Positions 32,147 through 40,546 of a DNA stretch of 64,000 nucleotides are shown here, piece after piece. This DNA is from Bog-756 sp963769905 (GTDB lineage: Bacteria; Actinomycetota; Acidimicrobiia; Acidimicrobiales; RAAP-2). The stretch covers positions 992,001 through 1,056,000 of the forward strand of contig CAVYNG010000002.1 of NCBI GenBank assembly GCA_963769905.1. The letters are read 5' to 3'. The notes beneath the pieces were generated by a model. That model was not told where the DNA came from and ran no database searches. It worked only from the letters and a program-made list of their open reading frames with translations. Within the stretch, counting starts at the first letter, position 1, and every line of letters begins with the position of its first letter. A program made the translations under genes and the position numbers.

Positions 32147-33877
32147 TCAGCGGGGGACGCCCCCCGGCACGGTCACCGTGTCAGTGTCCTTCCCCGAACG
32201 GAGGACCGCACCCGGTGTCGCCCCGGTGAACTGGCCTCCGCGCACCACCTCGGTGCCGTTGACCAGCACGTGCTCGATACCCTCGGCCTCCGCGTAGAGC
32301 CGGCCGGCGCCGCCGGGCAGGTCGTCGCGAGTGCGCTCGGCGAGGTGTCCGATCCGCTCGGGGTCGATCACGACCAGGTCGGCGAACCATCCCTGCTCGA
32401 CCCTTCCCCTGCCGCGCAGGCCGTAGAGGCGGGCCGGGACGTCGGTCAGTTCGTGGATCGCCGACTCCCAGCTCAGCAGCTTGCGCTTGCGCACCCCTTC
32501 GCCGAGCATCGAAGTCGAGTAGATCGCGCCGCACATCATGTCGAGGTGGGCGCCCGCGTCCGACCCGCCCACGACGGTGCGCGGGTCCTCCCACACCTTG
32601 GCGCGGAGCTCCCAGTCGGCCTCCGACTCGGGGATCGGTGGACGGAGCCCCGTCCGCAAGTCGTCAGCGAGCACGATCTCCACCAGCGTGTCGAACGGCT
32701 CCTGCCCGCGTTCCGCTGCGATCTCGCCGACGGTGCGCCCGTCCAACCCTTTGTTCTCCGGCGAGAACGTCTCGTCGACGACCAGGTTCTGCCAGTGGGC
32801 CAGCGCGGCGAGGATGCCCGCCTCCTTCGAGTGGGATGCCTCGTCGAGCTTGCGACGCACTTCCGGGTCGCGCAGCCGGGCCATCCGCTCGGGGATGGGA
32901 AGCCCGAAGATCTCCCGCCAGCCGGGCAGCCCGTCGATGACCGTTCCGTTCTCGAAGGAGAGCCGGATCTTCATGGTGTGCGGGAGGGTGAGCGCGACCA
33001 CCTTCGCGCCGCGCTCGGCGGCCACGGTCGACGCATGCAGCTGGCGTTCGGCGGCGGCCGGGTTGAGCGAGGACACCCCGAGCACGTTCCAGTTGGCCGG
33101 GCGGTTGGCGAGGAGGGAGAGCGTGGCCATCAGGTCGACCTCCTCCTCGGAGAAGCCGTTGAGGCACCCGGGCAGGATGAGCTCGAGCGTGGTCCCCTCG
33201 TGTGGCGCGAGCGACGCAGCGAGCGCCTCGAGCTCCGCCCGGCTCGCCGAGCGCGAGGGGACCGGCTCGCCATCCCCGTCGTTGTGGGTGTGGGCCTGCG
33301 AGGTGGACAGACCGAGGGCACCCTCCTCGTAGGAGCGTTCGGCGAGCGCGGCCATCGCCGCGATCTGCTGGTCGGTGGCGGCTTCGCCCACCGCCGAGTC
33401 GCCCATCACCGCACGTCGGAGCGCGGAGTGGCCGACCAAGAAGCCGGCGTTGGGGGTGATCGCGCCGTCGAGACGACCGAGCCAATCCCCGAAGGAGCGC
33501 CACGACCAGTCGAGGACTTCGAGTGCGGCGAGCGGCATCCCCTCCACCCGGGCCATCATCCGGGCGAGGTAGTCCGAGTTCTCGGGGCCGGCCGGGGCGA
33601 GCGAGAACCCGCAGTTGCCCCCGATGACCGTCGTCACCCCGTGCAGCGGCGACGGGCTTGCGGTCGGGTCCCAGGAGAGTTGTGCGTCGTAGTGGGTGTG
33701 CAGGTCGACGAAGCCGGGGGTCACCAGCAGTCCGTCCGCTTCGATGGTCGAGGACGCGGGTTCGTCGATCTCGCCGATCGCGACCACCGTGCCGTCGCGC
33801 ACCCCGACGTCCACGCGACGCGACGGTCCACCGGTCCCGTCCACCACGGTCCCGCCGCGGATGATCAGGTCGAGCAT
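32147..33877 (-). CDS. D-aminoacylase-like amidohydrolase
   Basis: 576-residue amidohydrolase of the N-acyl-D-amino-acid deacylase type, start ATG 33877 with GAGAGG 8 bases upstream. Seen: N-terminal small beta domain (LDLIIRGGTVVDGTGGPSRR), metal motif FVDLHTHYDAQLSWDP, HGVTTVIGGNCGFSLAP, a GSDAGAHLDM segment with the conserved aspartate, and the C-terminal beta domain (FADLVVIDPERIG). The family hydrolyses amide bonds, and several actinobacterial members with this architecture are annotated only by homology. The substrate may be an acyl amide rather than an amino acid here. Divergent from another amidohydrolase at 33944 with a 66-base gap. Confidence 0.9.
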   Translation of the reverse strand: MLDLIIRGGTVVDGTGGPSRRVDVGVRDGTVVAIGEIDEPASSTIEADGLLVTPGFVDLHTHYDAQLSWDPTASPSPLHGVTTVIGGNCGFSLAPAGPENSDYLARMMARVEGMPLAALEVLDWSWRSFGDWLGRLDGAITPNAGFLVGHSALRRAVMGDSAVGEAATDQQIAAMAALAERSYEEGALGLSTSQAHTHNDGDGEPVPSRSASRAELEALAASLAPHEGTTLELILPGCLNGFSEEEVDLMATLSLLANRPANWNVLGVSSLNPAAAERQLHASTVAAERGAKVVALTLPHTMKIRLSFENGTVIDGLPGWREIFGLPIPERMARLRDPEVRRKLDEASHSKEAGILAALAHWQNLVVDETFSPENKGLDGRTVGEIAAERGQEPFDTLVEIVLADDLRTGLRPPIPESEADWELRAKVWEDPRTVVGGSDAGAHLDMMCGAIYSTSMLGEGVRKRKLLSWESAIHELTDVPARLYGLRGRGRVEQGWFADLVVIDPERIGHLAERTRDDLPGGAGRLYAEAEGIEHVLVNGTEVVRGGQFTGATPGAVLRSGKDTDTVTVPGGVPR

Positions 33878-33924
33878 CGTGCCACCTCTCCGACAGCGCA
33901 TCCCCCGTGGCTGCCTTTGGTCGG

Positions 33925-33934
33925 ATGCTAGCGT
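33925..33934. promoter_or_regulatory. Overlapping divergent -10 candidates around GCTAGC
   Basis: ATGCTAGCGT carries TAGCGT (plus, 33929-33934, 9 bases before ATG 33944) and TAGCAT (minus, 33925-33930) sharing the GCTAGC core. The two divergent amidohydrolase genes would then have abutting promoters that cannot fire together. The same GCTAGCGT octamer stands at the start of the Gfo/Idh gene. Confidence 0.4.
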
Positions 33935-33943
33935 GCCCCTCCG

Positions 33944-35185
33944 ATGGCTGAGGTGGCCGAGCGAGCGGGGAATGCCCGGAGCCCGGCATTGCTCCCGGAC
34001 CCCGAGCCGAGGCCGATCCGGGTGCCGATCGTCTCGGTGGACGATCACCTGATCGAACCGCCGGACCTCTTCGAAGGGCGGATGCCGGCGCACCTCGCCG
34101 CGCGCGCACCTCGGATCGTCGAGAAGGACGACGGTTCCCAGTTCTGGCTCTACGAGGACCGCCAGTACCCGAACGTCGGGCTCAACGCAGTCATCGGGAG
34201 ACCGAAGGAGGATTGGAGCATGGACCCGGCCCGCTTCGAGGACATGCGGCCCGGCTGCTACGACATCGAGGCGCGTGTCGCCGACATGGACATCAACGGG
34301 GTGTGGGCCTCGGTCTGCTTCCCGTCCCTCGTGGCGGGCTTCTGCGGTTCGGTGTTCCTGCGCTCCGACGACCCCGAGCTCGGTCTCGCGTGTCTCCGCG
34401 CGTGGAACGACTGGCATCTCGAGGTCTGGGCCGGAACGCATCCCGAGCGGATCATCCCCCTCCAGCTCCCGTGGTTGGCCGACGTCGAACTGGCCGCCGA
34501 GGAGATCCGCCGCAACGCCGCGCGGGGCTTCAAGGCGGTGAGCTTTCCCGAGTTCCCCGCCCAGCTCGGCGTGCCCGCGATCTTCACCGACCACTGGGAC
34601 CCCTTCTTCGCCGCGTGCGAGGAGACCTCGACGGTGGTCTGCCTCCACACCGGCTCGTCCGCGTGGGCACCCCTTCCCTCTCCGGCGCCCCCCTTCGAGG
34701 TCCTGCCGACCCTCTTTCCGGTCAACGCGCTCATCGCCGCGGCCGAGTGGCTCTGGTCGGGGGTTCCCCTTCGCTTCCCGCGCCTCGACGTCGCCCTCTC
34801 GGAGGGGGGCATGGGGTGGGTCCCGATGCTGGCCGACCGGGTGGACTACGTCCTGTCCCACTCCGCCTCGGGGACCGAGTCGGTCGCCTGGCCCTCGGAC
34901 CTCCTCCCGAGCGAGGTGCTCCGGCGCAACTTCTGGTTCTGCTCGATCGACGATCCCTCGATCGTCGAGCTGCGCGGGGTGATCGGGGTGGACCACATCA
35001 TGGTCGAGAGCGACTACCCGCACGCCGACTCCACCTGGCCGGACACCCAGGAGGTCCTCGCCTCGACCTTCGCCGCGCTCGACGACGCGGAGCTGAGGAT
35101 GGTGGCGGGCGGCAATGCGGCCCGCCTGTTCCGCCACCCGCTCCCGCCGTGCGACGATTGGAGGGTCGCGCCGGGCAGTGCCTGA
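33944..35185 (+). CDS. Amidohydrolase-2 family protein
   Basis: 413-residue Amidohydro_2 TIM-barrel protein. Seen: VSVDDHLIEPPDLF metal motif, DINGVWASVCFPS, VVCLHTGSS with a ligand histidine, and VESDYPHADSTWP with the C-terminal aspartate. It belongs to a different subgroup from the paralogues at 3648 and 58205 (DDHLIEPP instead of DADNHMYE). The reaction is unknown; this subgroup is common in actinobacterial steroid and aromatic gene clusters. Start ATG 33944 may be leaderless, given TAGCGT 10 bases upstream and no ribosome site. Convergent with the lipoprotein gene, 21 bases away. Confidence 0.88.
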   Translation: MAEVAERAGNARSPALLPDPEPRPIRVPIVSVDDHLIEPPDLFEGRMPAHLAARAPRIVEKDDGSQFWLYEDRQYPNVGLNAVIGRPKEDWSMDPARFEDMRPGCYDIEARVADMDINGVWASVCFPSLVAGFCGSVFLRSDDPELGLACLRAWNDWHLEVWAGTHPERIIPLQLPWLADVELAAEEIRRNAARGFKAVSFPEFPAQLGVPAIFTDHWDPFFAACEETSTVVCLHTGSSAWAPLPSPAPPFEVLPTLFPVNALIAAAEWLWSGVPLRFPRLDVALSEGGMGWVPMLADRVDYVLSHSASGTESVAWPSDLLPSEVLRRNFWFCSIDDPSIVELRGVIGVDHIMVESDYPHADSTWPDTQEVLASTFAALDDAELRMVAGGNAARLFRHPLPPCDDWRVAPGSA

Positions 35186-35206
35186 GCGCGCGCCGGACCC
35201 TCCTGC

Positions 35207-35809
35207 TCAGGGCTTGGTGGTGATCTCCTTGCCCTCCGGTGAGAGGACGTACCAGAGGCCGCCGAGATTGTTCAGTCCTTGGCCGGTCGCCTGACCCGGC
35301 TGGGAGTCGCCGACCCAGGTGTAGAGGGGCCACTTGTTGTAGGTGATCTGGACGGTGCCGTCGGTGCGATGGGTGGTCCCGAGGAGGGCGGCGTTCACAC
35401 CGGGGCCCGCGACCGGCTTGGACACGCCGCTCGGGAGCAGCAGCGGCGGCCAACCCTGCGCACACGAGCCGTAGCAGGTCGACATCCCCGACTGCTTGTC
35501 GGGGACGAAGAGGTACAGGGTGTTGCCCGGCCCGTTGACCAGCACGGTGCCGAGCCCCGACACGGTCCCGGTGTGCACCTCGTAGAAGGCCGGTGTACCG
35601 CCCGTCGTGGTGGTCGCGCCGGCGGCCGTGGTGGTGGTCGTGCTGCCGGCACCGGTGGTCGTCGTCGACGCGGTCCCCGACGAGCCGCAGCCGGCCAGGA
35701 GGGCCACGGCGCATCCGGCGAAGAGCAGCATCGGCGCTCGCCGCACCATCCGGCTCGACCTGCCGGTCGAGACGTCACCGGTCTCGACGTCGTGCCGCCG
35801 CGAGTTCAT
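35207..35809 (-). CDS. Lipoprotein with secreted-repeat (COG4315-like) domains
   Basis: 200-residue lipoprotein. Seen: hydrophobic stretch MLLFAGCAVALLAGC with lipobox LAGC (Cys41), a Ser/Thr-rich linker made of runs of T, then two similar blocks (GPGNTLYLFVPDKQSGMSTC and ITYNKWPLYTWVGDS) with GWPPLLLPSG, as in COG4315 predicted lipoproteins. These proteins are exported and membrane anchored; function unknown. ATG 35809 overlaps the VOC gene stop by 4 bases (ATGA), supporting this start, but an internal ATG at 35749 would give a neater signal peptide. It is last in a minus-strand run of metabolic genes. Confidence 0.85.
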   Translation of the reverse strand: MNSRRHDVETGDVSTGRSSRMVRRAPMLLFAGCAVALLAGCGSSGTASTTTTGAGSTTTTTAAGATTTTGGTPAFYEVHTGTVSGLGTVLVNGPGNTLYLFVPDKQSGMSTCYGSCAQGWPPLLLPSGVSKPVAGPGVNAALLGTTHRTDGTVQITYNKWPLYTWVGDSQPGQATGQGLNNLGGLWYVLSPEGKEITTKP

Positions 35810-36189
35810 CGCGGCGTCGGCTCGCTGCCGGATTCCTGCTGGAGCTCGACGGTGTTGCCGGCGGGATCGCACAACCAGACCTGCTCGGTCGTCCCCTGGA
35901 AGGCCCGCACCCACTCGACTCCGATCTCGTCGAGCTCGGCGACTGCGGCCCCGAGATCGCTCACCGCGAAGCACACGTGGTGTCCCGTCGGTCGGATCGG
36001 GCCCTCGCCGGCCGGGGCGTCGACCAGATGGAGCTGGGTGTCGCCCGCCGCGAACCAGTGACCGCCCACGCCCGGGATCGTCGGGCGCACCTCTTCGGGC
36101 ACACCGAGGAGGTCGCGGTAGAAGGCCACGGTCGGGTCGAGCCGGCCTTCGACGTTGAGGCTGTGATGGAGGACGCGGGTGACCTTCAC
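35806..36189 (-). CDS. VOC superfamily (glyoxalase/epimerase-like) protein
   Basis: 127-residue VOC protein. Seen: VLHHSLNVEGRLDPTVAFYRDLLGV, GHHVCFAVSDLGAAVAELDE and DPAGNTVELQQ, giving the three usual metal ligands (His, His, Glu). Members include methylmalonyl-CoA epimerase, glyoxalase I and ring-cleaving dioxygenases; a single VOC unit of this size argues against a dioxygenase. GTG 36189 is preceded by AAAGG. It sits 31 bases after the Gfo/Idh gene and overlaps the lipoprotein start, so it is part of the same transcript. Confidence 0.88.
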   Translation of the reverse strand: MKVTRVLHHSLNVEGRLDPTVAFYRDLLGVPEEVRPTIPGVGGHWFAAGDTQLHLVDAPAGEGPIRPTGHHVCFAVSDLGAAVAELDEIGVEWVRAFQGTTEQVWLCDPAGNTVELQQESGSEPTPR

Positions 36190-36220
36190 CCTCGCTGCCT
36201 TTCGGCCACGACGTCGCCGG

Positions 36221-37333
36221 TCACCCGGGCCAGCCGTTCGGGACGACCGCTCCCGAGATCGTGCGCGGATCGACCGCCTGTCCGGAGTTCCCCGCCTGGT
36301 AGACCGCGAAGCAAAGTTGCAGCGCCTTGATCGCGTCGGTCGCGCTCATCTCGGCGGGGACGCCATCCACCATGGCGTCGACGAAGTGCATCGACGAGCG
36401 GCGGAAACCCTCGGCCCAGTTCGCCTCGATCCCGGTGAACGAGGTGGTGGTCTGGGTGTCGTGCGCACCGTCGTAGAGGACGACCGCGGGGAGGTCGAGC
36501 ATCTCGCCGGTGCACCGGGTGACCCACAGGAACCCACGATCACCCTGCACCTCGAAGAACTCGTCGGCACCGTAGAAGGAGCTGCGCATCCACATCTGCG
36601 GCGCGTAGGAGACCTCCATCATCCCGAGGAGGCCCGGGTCCTCGTACTCGAAGATCACCGCGCACGGCTCGAAGAAGAAGTCGCGCCGGCGGACGACCGC
36701 CTGCACCGACACGATGTCCTGGTCGAAGAGCCAGAGGGCGACCGCGTACTTGTGGATCATGTCGTCGAAGAGGTGGCCGCCCGGGCTCATCTTGTTGAGG
36801 CGCCAGACGTACCCGTCGGCGTTGAGGCCGGCCTGGAACGCCGAGTCGGTCTGGCCCACCACCGTCTTGATCCGCACGGCGGTGGGTTTGCCGATCGCGC
36901 CCTCTGCGATCAGGCGCTTGGCCAGCACGAGCGGCGGGTAGTGGCGGAAGCACTCGCTAACTCGGAGGATGGTGCCCGCGGCCTCGGCCGCGGCTGCCAT
37001 GGCACGGCCCTCGTCGACCGAATTGGCGAGCGGCTTCTGGCAGGAGACGTGCTTGCCCGCCTGTGCGGCGGCGATCACGTGGTCGTGGTGGAGGTTGGTC
37101 GGGGTGAGGATCTCGACGGCGTCGATGGAGGGATCGCCGAGGAGGTCCTCGAGCGAGGTGTACGCGGACGGGGCACCCCAGGCCGCGGCCATCTCCTCTG
37201 CCCGTCCCTCGTGGGGGTCGCAGACCGCTGCCACCTTGCACCGGTCGTCCTCGAGGTAGCCGGTGACGTTGAGCGACGCGATGTTGCCCGCTCCCACGAT
37301 GCCGATCCTCGGTCCTTCGATCGTCCGTGCCAC
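36221..37333 (-). CDS. Gfo/Idh/MocA-family NAD(P)-dependent oxidoreductase
   Basis: 370-residue oxidoreductase. Seen: Rossmann motif GIVGAGNIASLNV, ILTPTNLHHDHVIAAAQAGKH, and CQKPLA (the EKP-type catalytic lysine block, with Q for E). C-terminal domain GGHLFDDMIHKYAVALWLF contains conserved Asp/His residues. Members usually oxidise sugars, inositols or other polyols. GTG 37333 is chosen because TAGCGT ends 7 bases upstream, as at other leaderless starts; GTG 37342 is the alternative and overlaps the hexamer. It lies 41 bases downstream of the ligase gene on the same strand, so it may have its own promoter. Confidence 0.9.
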   Translation of the reverse strand: MARTIEGPRIGIVGAGNIASLNVTGYLEDDRCKVAAVCDPHEGRAEEMAAAWGAPSAYTSLEDLLGDPSIDAVEILTPTNLHHDHVIAAAQAGKHVSCQKPLANSVDEGRAMAAAAEAAGTILRVSECFRHYPPLVLAKRLIAEGAIGKPTAVRIKTVVGQTDSAFQAGLNADGYVWRLNKMSPGGHLFDDMIHKYAVALWLFDQDIVSVQAVVRRRDFFFEPCAVIFEYEDPGLLGMMEVSYAPQMWMRSSFYGADEFFEVQGDRGFLWVTRCTGEMLDLPAVVLYDGAHDTQTTTSFTGIEANWAEGFRRSSMHFVDAMVDGVPAEMSATDAIKALQLCFAVYQAGNSGQAVDPRTISGAVVPNGWPG

Positions 37334-37340
37334 GGGCGAC

Positions 37341-37346
37341 ACGCTA
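37341..37346 (-). promoter_or_regulatory. Candidate -10 hexamer (TAGCGT) of the Gfo/Idh gene
   Basis: Minus-strand TAGCGT within GCTAGCGT, 7 bases before GTG 37333. The identical octamer lies before the amidohydrolase at 33944. Confidence 0.4.
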
Positions 37347-37374
37347 GCCCGGACCGCCGTGTTCGTACCGGGGG

Positions 37375-38916
37375 TCAGGACGCGCCCGGGTAGCCACCAC
37401 CCCCGTAGCGGCGGTCGAGCTCGTCGTAGTCGACGACCCATCTGCTGCGGGGGAGCTCGTCGGCGAAGGCGATCTCGCTCGGCTTCTTGTAGGAGGCGAT
37501 GCGCGACCGGCAGTGCTCGACGAGTTCCTCCTCGGTGACCGTCGCGCCCTCCTCGAGGACCACCACCGCGAGCACCCGCTGGGTCCAGCGACGGTCGGGG
37601 ACTCCGATGATCGCGGCCTCCCTGACCGCGGGATGCTGCGCGAGGCACCCTTCGACCTCTGCGGGGTAGATGTTCTCCGCGGCCGACTTCACGATCCGGG
37701 TGAGTGGCGCGACGAAGGTCAGCGAGCCGTCGGCGTGTCGCCGGCCGAGGTCGCCGGTGTGCCACCAGCCACCCCGGAACCGCTCCTCGTTGAGCTCGGG
37801 CCGGGCGTGGTACCCGTTGGTGACGATCGGGCCTCTCGCGACGATCTCGCCGGTCTCGCCGACGGGGACGTCGACCCCTTCGGGGTCGACGATCCGCATC
37901 TCGACCCACGGTGAGGGCCGGCCGCTCGTCCCTTCGGTCCCCACCCCGAGCGCGTTGAAGGTCAGCATGCCGGTGACCTCGGTCTGGCCGTAGCCGGCGG
38001 GGTGGGTCCCCCAGGGGCTGTCGTCGACGGTGATCATCTCGTTCCACGCGGGTCTCCCGCCGAAGGTGCGGAAGCTGCTCAGGTCGTAGCGCTTGTCGGC
38101 GTTCACCTCGATGATCTGCTCAGCTGTCGGGCCCATCACGAAGCCGTAGTTGCAGCGCTCCGACTCGATGATCCGGCAGAGCTCTTCGGCGTCGACCCGG
38201 CGTGCCAGCACGTTGGTCCCGCCCATCTGGAACGTCGCGAAGGTGGTCATCAAGGTCGCCATGTGGAACATCGGCCCGGAGTTCAAGTACACCGTGTCGC
38301 CGTTCACCCGCTGGACCATCGCCACCATCAGGGCCTGGGCGATGACCGCTCGGTGCGAGATGAGCGCACCGTTCGGGGTGCCGCCGAAGGCCCCGGTGTA
38401 GAGCTGGAGCACCGGGTCCGAGGGGGAGACCGAGCCGGCCCTGTCCGGGTCGCCCGGGCCGCCGGCCGCGAGGAAGGCTTCGTAGGTCCCCTCCCCGGAG
38501 GGGGCGTCGTGCTGGAGCCAGCGGGCGGTTCCGCCCCATCTCGAACGGGCCTCTGCGACGGTGGCCCCGATCTCTTCCTCCTGCCAGACGACCACCGCGG
38601 GTTGCGCGTCGTCGAGGAGGGTGACCATCTCGTCGGCGCTCTGGCGCCAGTTGGCCGGCACCGCGACCGCGCCGACCTTGGCACAGGCGAGCCACGTCTC
38701 GATCAGCCGGTGGCAGTTCTGCCCGAGCCAGAGCACGCGCGACCCGTGGTCGACCCCCGCTCCGAGCAGCGCGCGGGCGAGCTGTTCGGTCCGCTCGTCG
38801 AGCTCGGGATAGGTCGCGCGGAAGGTGCCGCAGACCGCGGCGGTCCCCTCCGGCCGGCTCCGTCGGTGCTCGGCCAGGACCTCGCCGAGGGTCAGTGCGT
38901 GGAGGTCGTTCGACAC
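37375..38916 (-). CDS. AMP-dependent synthetase-like protein with degenerate P-loop
   Basis: 513-residue member of the adenylate-forming family. Seen: LQLYTGAFGGTPNGALISH at the P-loop position, where the canonical TSGTTGxPKG has lost its Ser/Thr run and lysine; YGQTEVTGML in the core; HTGDLGRRHADGSLTF hinge; and a C-terminus PRSRWVVDYDELDRRYGG without the catalytic lysine. It has intact overall length and domain order. Either it uses altered chemistry, needs a partner, or lacks ligase activity. Start GTG 38916 has GGAGGG 8 bases upstream. It lies 25 bases downstream of a canonical ligase (38942) in the same operon. Confidence 0.88.
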   Translation of the reverse strand: MSNDLHALTLGEVLAEHRRSRPEGTAAVCGTFRATYPELDERTEQLARALLGAGVDHGSRVLWLGQNCHRLIETWLACAKVGAVAVPANWRQSADEMVTLLDDAQPAVVVWQEEEIGATVAEARSRWGGTARWLQHDAPSGEGTYEAFLAAGGPGDPDRAGSVSPSDPVLQLYTGAFGGTPNGALISHRAVIAQALMVAMVQRVNGDTVYLNSGPMFHMATLMTTFATFQMGGTNVLARRVDAEELCRIIESERCNYGFVMGPTAEQIIEVNADKRYDLSSFRTFGGRPAWNEMITVDDSPWGTHPAGYGQTEVTGMLTFNALGVGTEGTSGRPSPWVEMRIVDPEGVDVPVGETGEIVARGPIVTNGYHARPELNEERFRGGWWHTGDLGRRHADGSLTFVAPLTRIVKSAAENIYPAEVEGCLAQHPAVREAAIIGVPDRRWTQRVLAVVVLEEGATVTEEELVEHCRSRIASYKKPSEIAFADELPRSRWVVDYDELDRRYGGGGYPGAS

Positions 38917-38941
38917 CTGCTCGTCCCTCCTCGGCGTCGGA

Positions 38942-40519
38942 TCATCCGCTGGCCGGCCGCGGCGCAGGCCCCTTCCCGCCGCCGCGCTCCGTGTCGGAGG
39001 GGAGCTGGTCGCGCAGGCGGTCCTTCACCACCTTGCCGGTCGCGTTGCGCGGCAGGTCGTCGACGAACTCCCACCGACGCGGGACCTTGTACTGGGCGAG
39101 GCGTTCGAGGGTATGGGCGCGCAGGTCCTCGGCGGTGGCCGTCTCGCCCGAACCGAGCGCGACGAAGGCCACCAGGTCCTCGCCGAGGACCGGATGCGGG
39201 ACCCCGATGACCGCAGCCTCGAGGACCGCCGGATGGGTCTCGATCGCGTGCTCCACGTCGTTCGGGAAGATGTTGTTGCCGCCTCGGATGATCACGTCCT
39301 TGCTGCGACCGACGATGTAGAGGTAGCCGTCTTCGTCGACCCGCCCGAGGTCGCCGGTCACCAGCCAGCCGTCGACCCAGGTGTTCGCGGTGGCATCGGG
39401 GTCGCCGTAGTACTCGCGAGGTCGGCCCGGGATGCGGAGGAGCACGCTGCCCACCTCGCCGGCCGCCACCTCGGTGCCGTCGGAGTCGACCAGGCGGACC
39501 TCGGCGGGCGGGACCAGCTTGCCCACCGATCCGGGACGCCTGACCGCTTCCCCCGGTGGCATGACGCAGTACACGGAGCCTGCCTCGGTCATGCCGTAGT
39601 TGTTGGAGACGGTCGCAGTCGGCATGCGCTCCTGCAGGCGCTCGAGCACGAACGGCGCGAGCGGCGCGCTCCCGACCGAGCAGATCTGCACCGACGAGAG
39701 ATCGGTGGTCTCGAAGTCGGGGTGGTCGAGGAGCAGGAGTGCCATGGCCGGCACGAGGAAGACTGCCACCGGGCGCTCGGTCGCGACGGTCTCGAGCCAG
39801 GGGCCCGCGTCGAATCTCGCTTGGTAGACCCCTTTCATCCCGAGCTTCATCGGGGTGTAGACGAACGAGAGACCGGCGAAGGTGTAGGGCGGGCTCGCGT
39901 GCAACCAGCCGCCGCCGTTGAAGGCCGGCTGGCCGAACGGCACGAGGGAGAGGTTGTCGTGCCGGACCGCGACCCCCTTCGGATGTCCGGTCGTGCCCGA
40001 GGTGTAGAGGACGTCGGCGAGGTCGCTGCCGACGCGCGGCACCTGGAAGTAGGCGGCTTCCTCCCTTGCGATCGCCGACCAGGTCGTCGACACGCTCCCC
40101 GGTGGGGGCGCGTCCTCTTCCTCTTCGGCGGCCGGAACACCGACCATGACCGCGGGGCGCTCGTCCTCGTAGCGGGGGAGCAGGGAGTGCTCGGCGATCG
40201 CGCCCGCCGCTCCGCAGTGCACGAGCATGCGGGCGACCTCGGGCCGGGTGAGCTGTGGGTTGAGGGGGACCGCTGCCGCGCCGGCGCGGTGGATGGCCGC
40301 GTAGGAGACGATCCACCGCAGGAAGTTGGGCGGCTGGAGATGGATGGCGACCCGATCGCCCGGAGCGATGCCGTGCTGCACGAGACCCCGGGCCACCCGG
40401 GTGGCGGCGGCGTCCCACTCGGCAAAGGTGAGCGCGGAGCCGCCCACCACCTGGTACCCGATCTCGTCGCCATAGGCCATCGCCATCGCGTGCAGCGGTT
40501 CGGAGGCGATTTGGGCCAC
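38942..40519 (-). CDS. Acyl-CoA synthetase (AMP-forming)
   Basis: 525-residue CoA ligase with intact motifs: LYTSGTTGHPKGVAVRH P-loop, YGMTEAGSVYC, VTGDLGRVDEDGYLYIVGRS, GGNNIFPNDVEHAI and catalytic lysine in LPRNATGKVVKDRLR. GTG 40519 has GGAG 6 bases upstream. It follows the SDR gene by 27 bases and precedes the degenerate ligase by 25 bases. The close pairing of an intact and a degenerate ligase is notable. The product would activate a carboxylic acid for the nearby oxidoreductases; substrate unknown. Confidence 0.93.
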   Translation of the reverse strand: MAQIASEPLHAMAMAYGDEIGYQVVGGSALTFAEWDAAATRVARGLVQHGIAPGDRVAIHLQPPNFLRWIVSYAAIHRAGAAAVPLNPQLTRPEVARMLVHCGAAGAIAEHSLLPRYEDERPAVMVGVPAAEEEEDAPPPGSVSTTWSAIAREEAAYFQVPRVGSDLADVLYTSGTTGHPKGVAVRHDNLSLVPFGQPAFNGGGWLHASPPYTFAGLSFVYTPMKLGMKGVYQARFDAGPWLETVATERPVAVFLVPAMALLLLDHPDFETTDLSSVQICSVGSAPLAPFVLERLQERMPTATVSNNYGMTEAGSVYCVMPPGEAVRRPGSVGKLVPPAEVRLVDSDGTEVAAGEVGSVLLRIPGRPREYYGDPDATANTWVDGWLVTGDLGRVDEDGYLYIVGRSKDVIIRGGNNIFPNDVEHAIETHPAVLEAAVIGVPHPVLGEDLVAFVALGSGETATAEDLRAHTLERLAQYKVPRRWEFVDDLPRNATGKVVKDRLRDQLPSDTERGGGKGPAPRPASG

Positions 40520-40546
40520 GGTGGTCTCCGGTCCTCTCGCTCTTGC

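Noticed and set aside
33880..35137. Minus-strand N-terminal extension of the D-aminoacylase-like gene
   Set aside because: It lies antisense to the amidohydrolase at 33944, and family homology starts at ATG 33877 (LDLIIRGGTVVDG).
35590..35700. Simple-sequence repeat or mobile DNA in the lipoprotein gene
   Set aside because: The repeated GTGGTGGTCGT-type codons encode the Thr-rich linker typical of actinobacterial lipoproteins.
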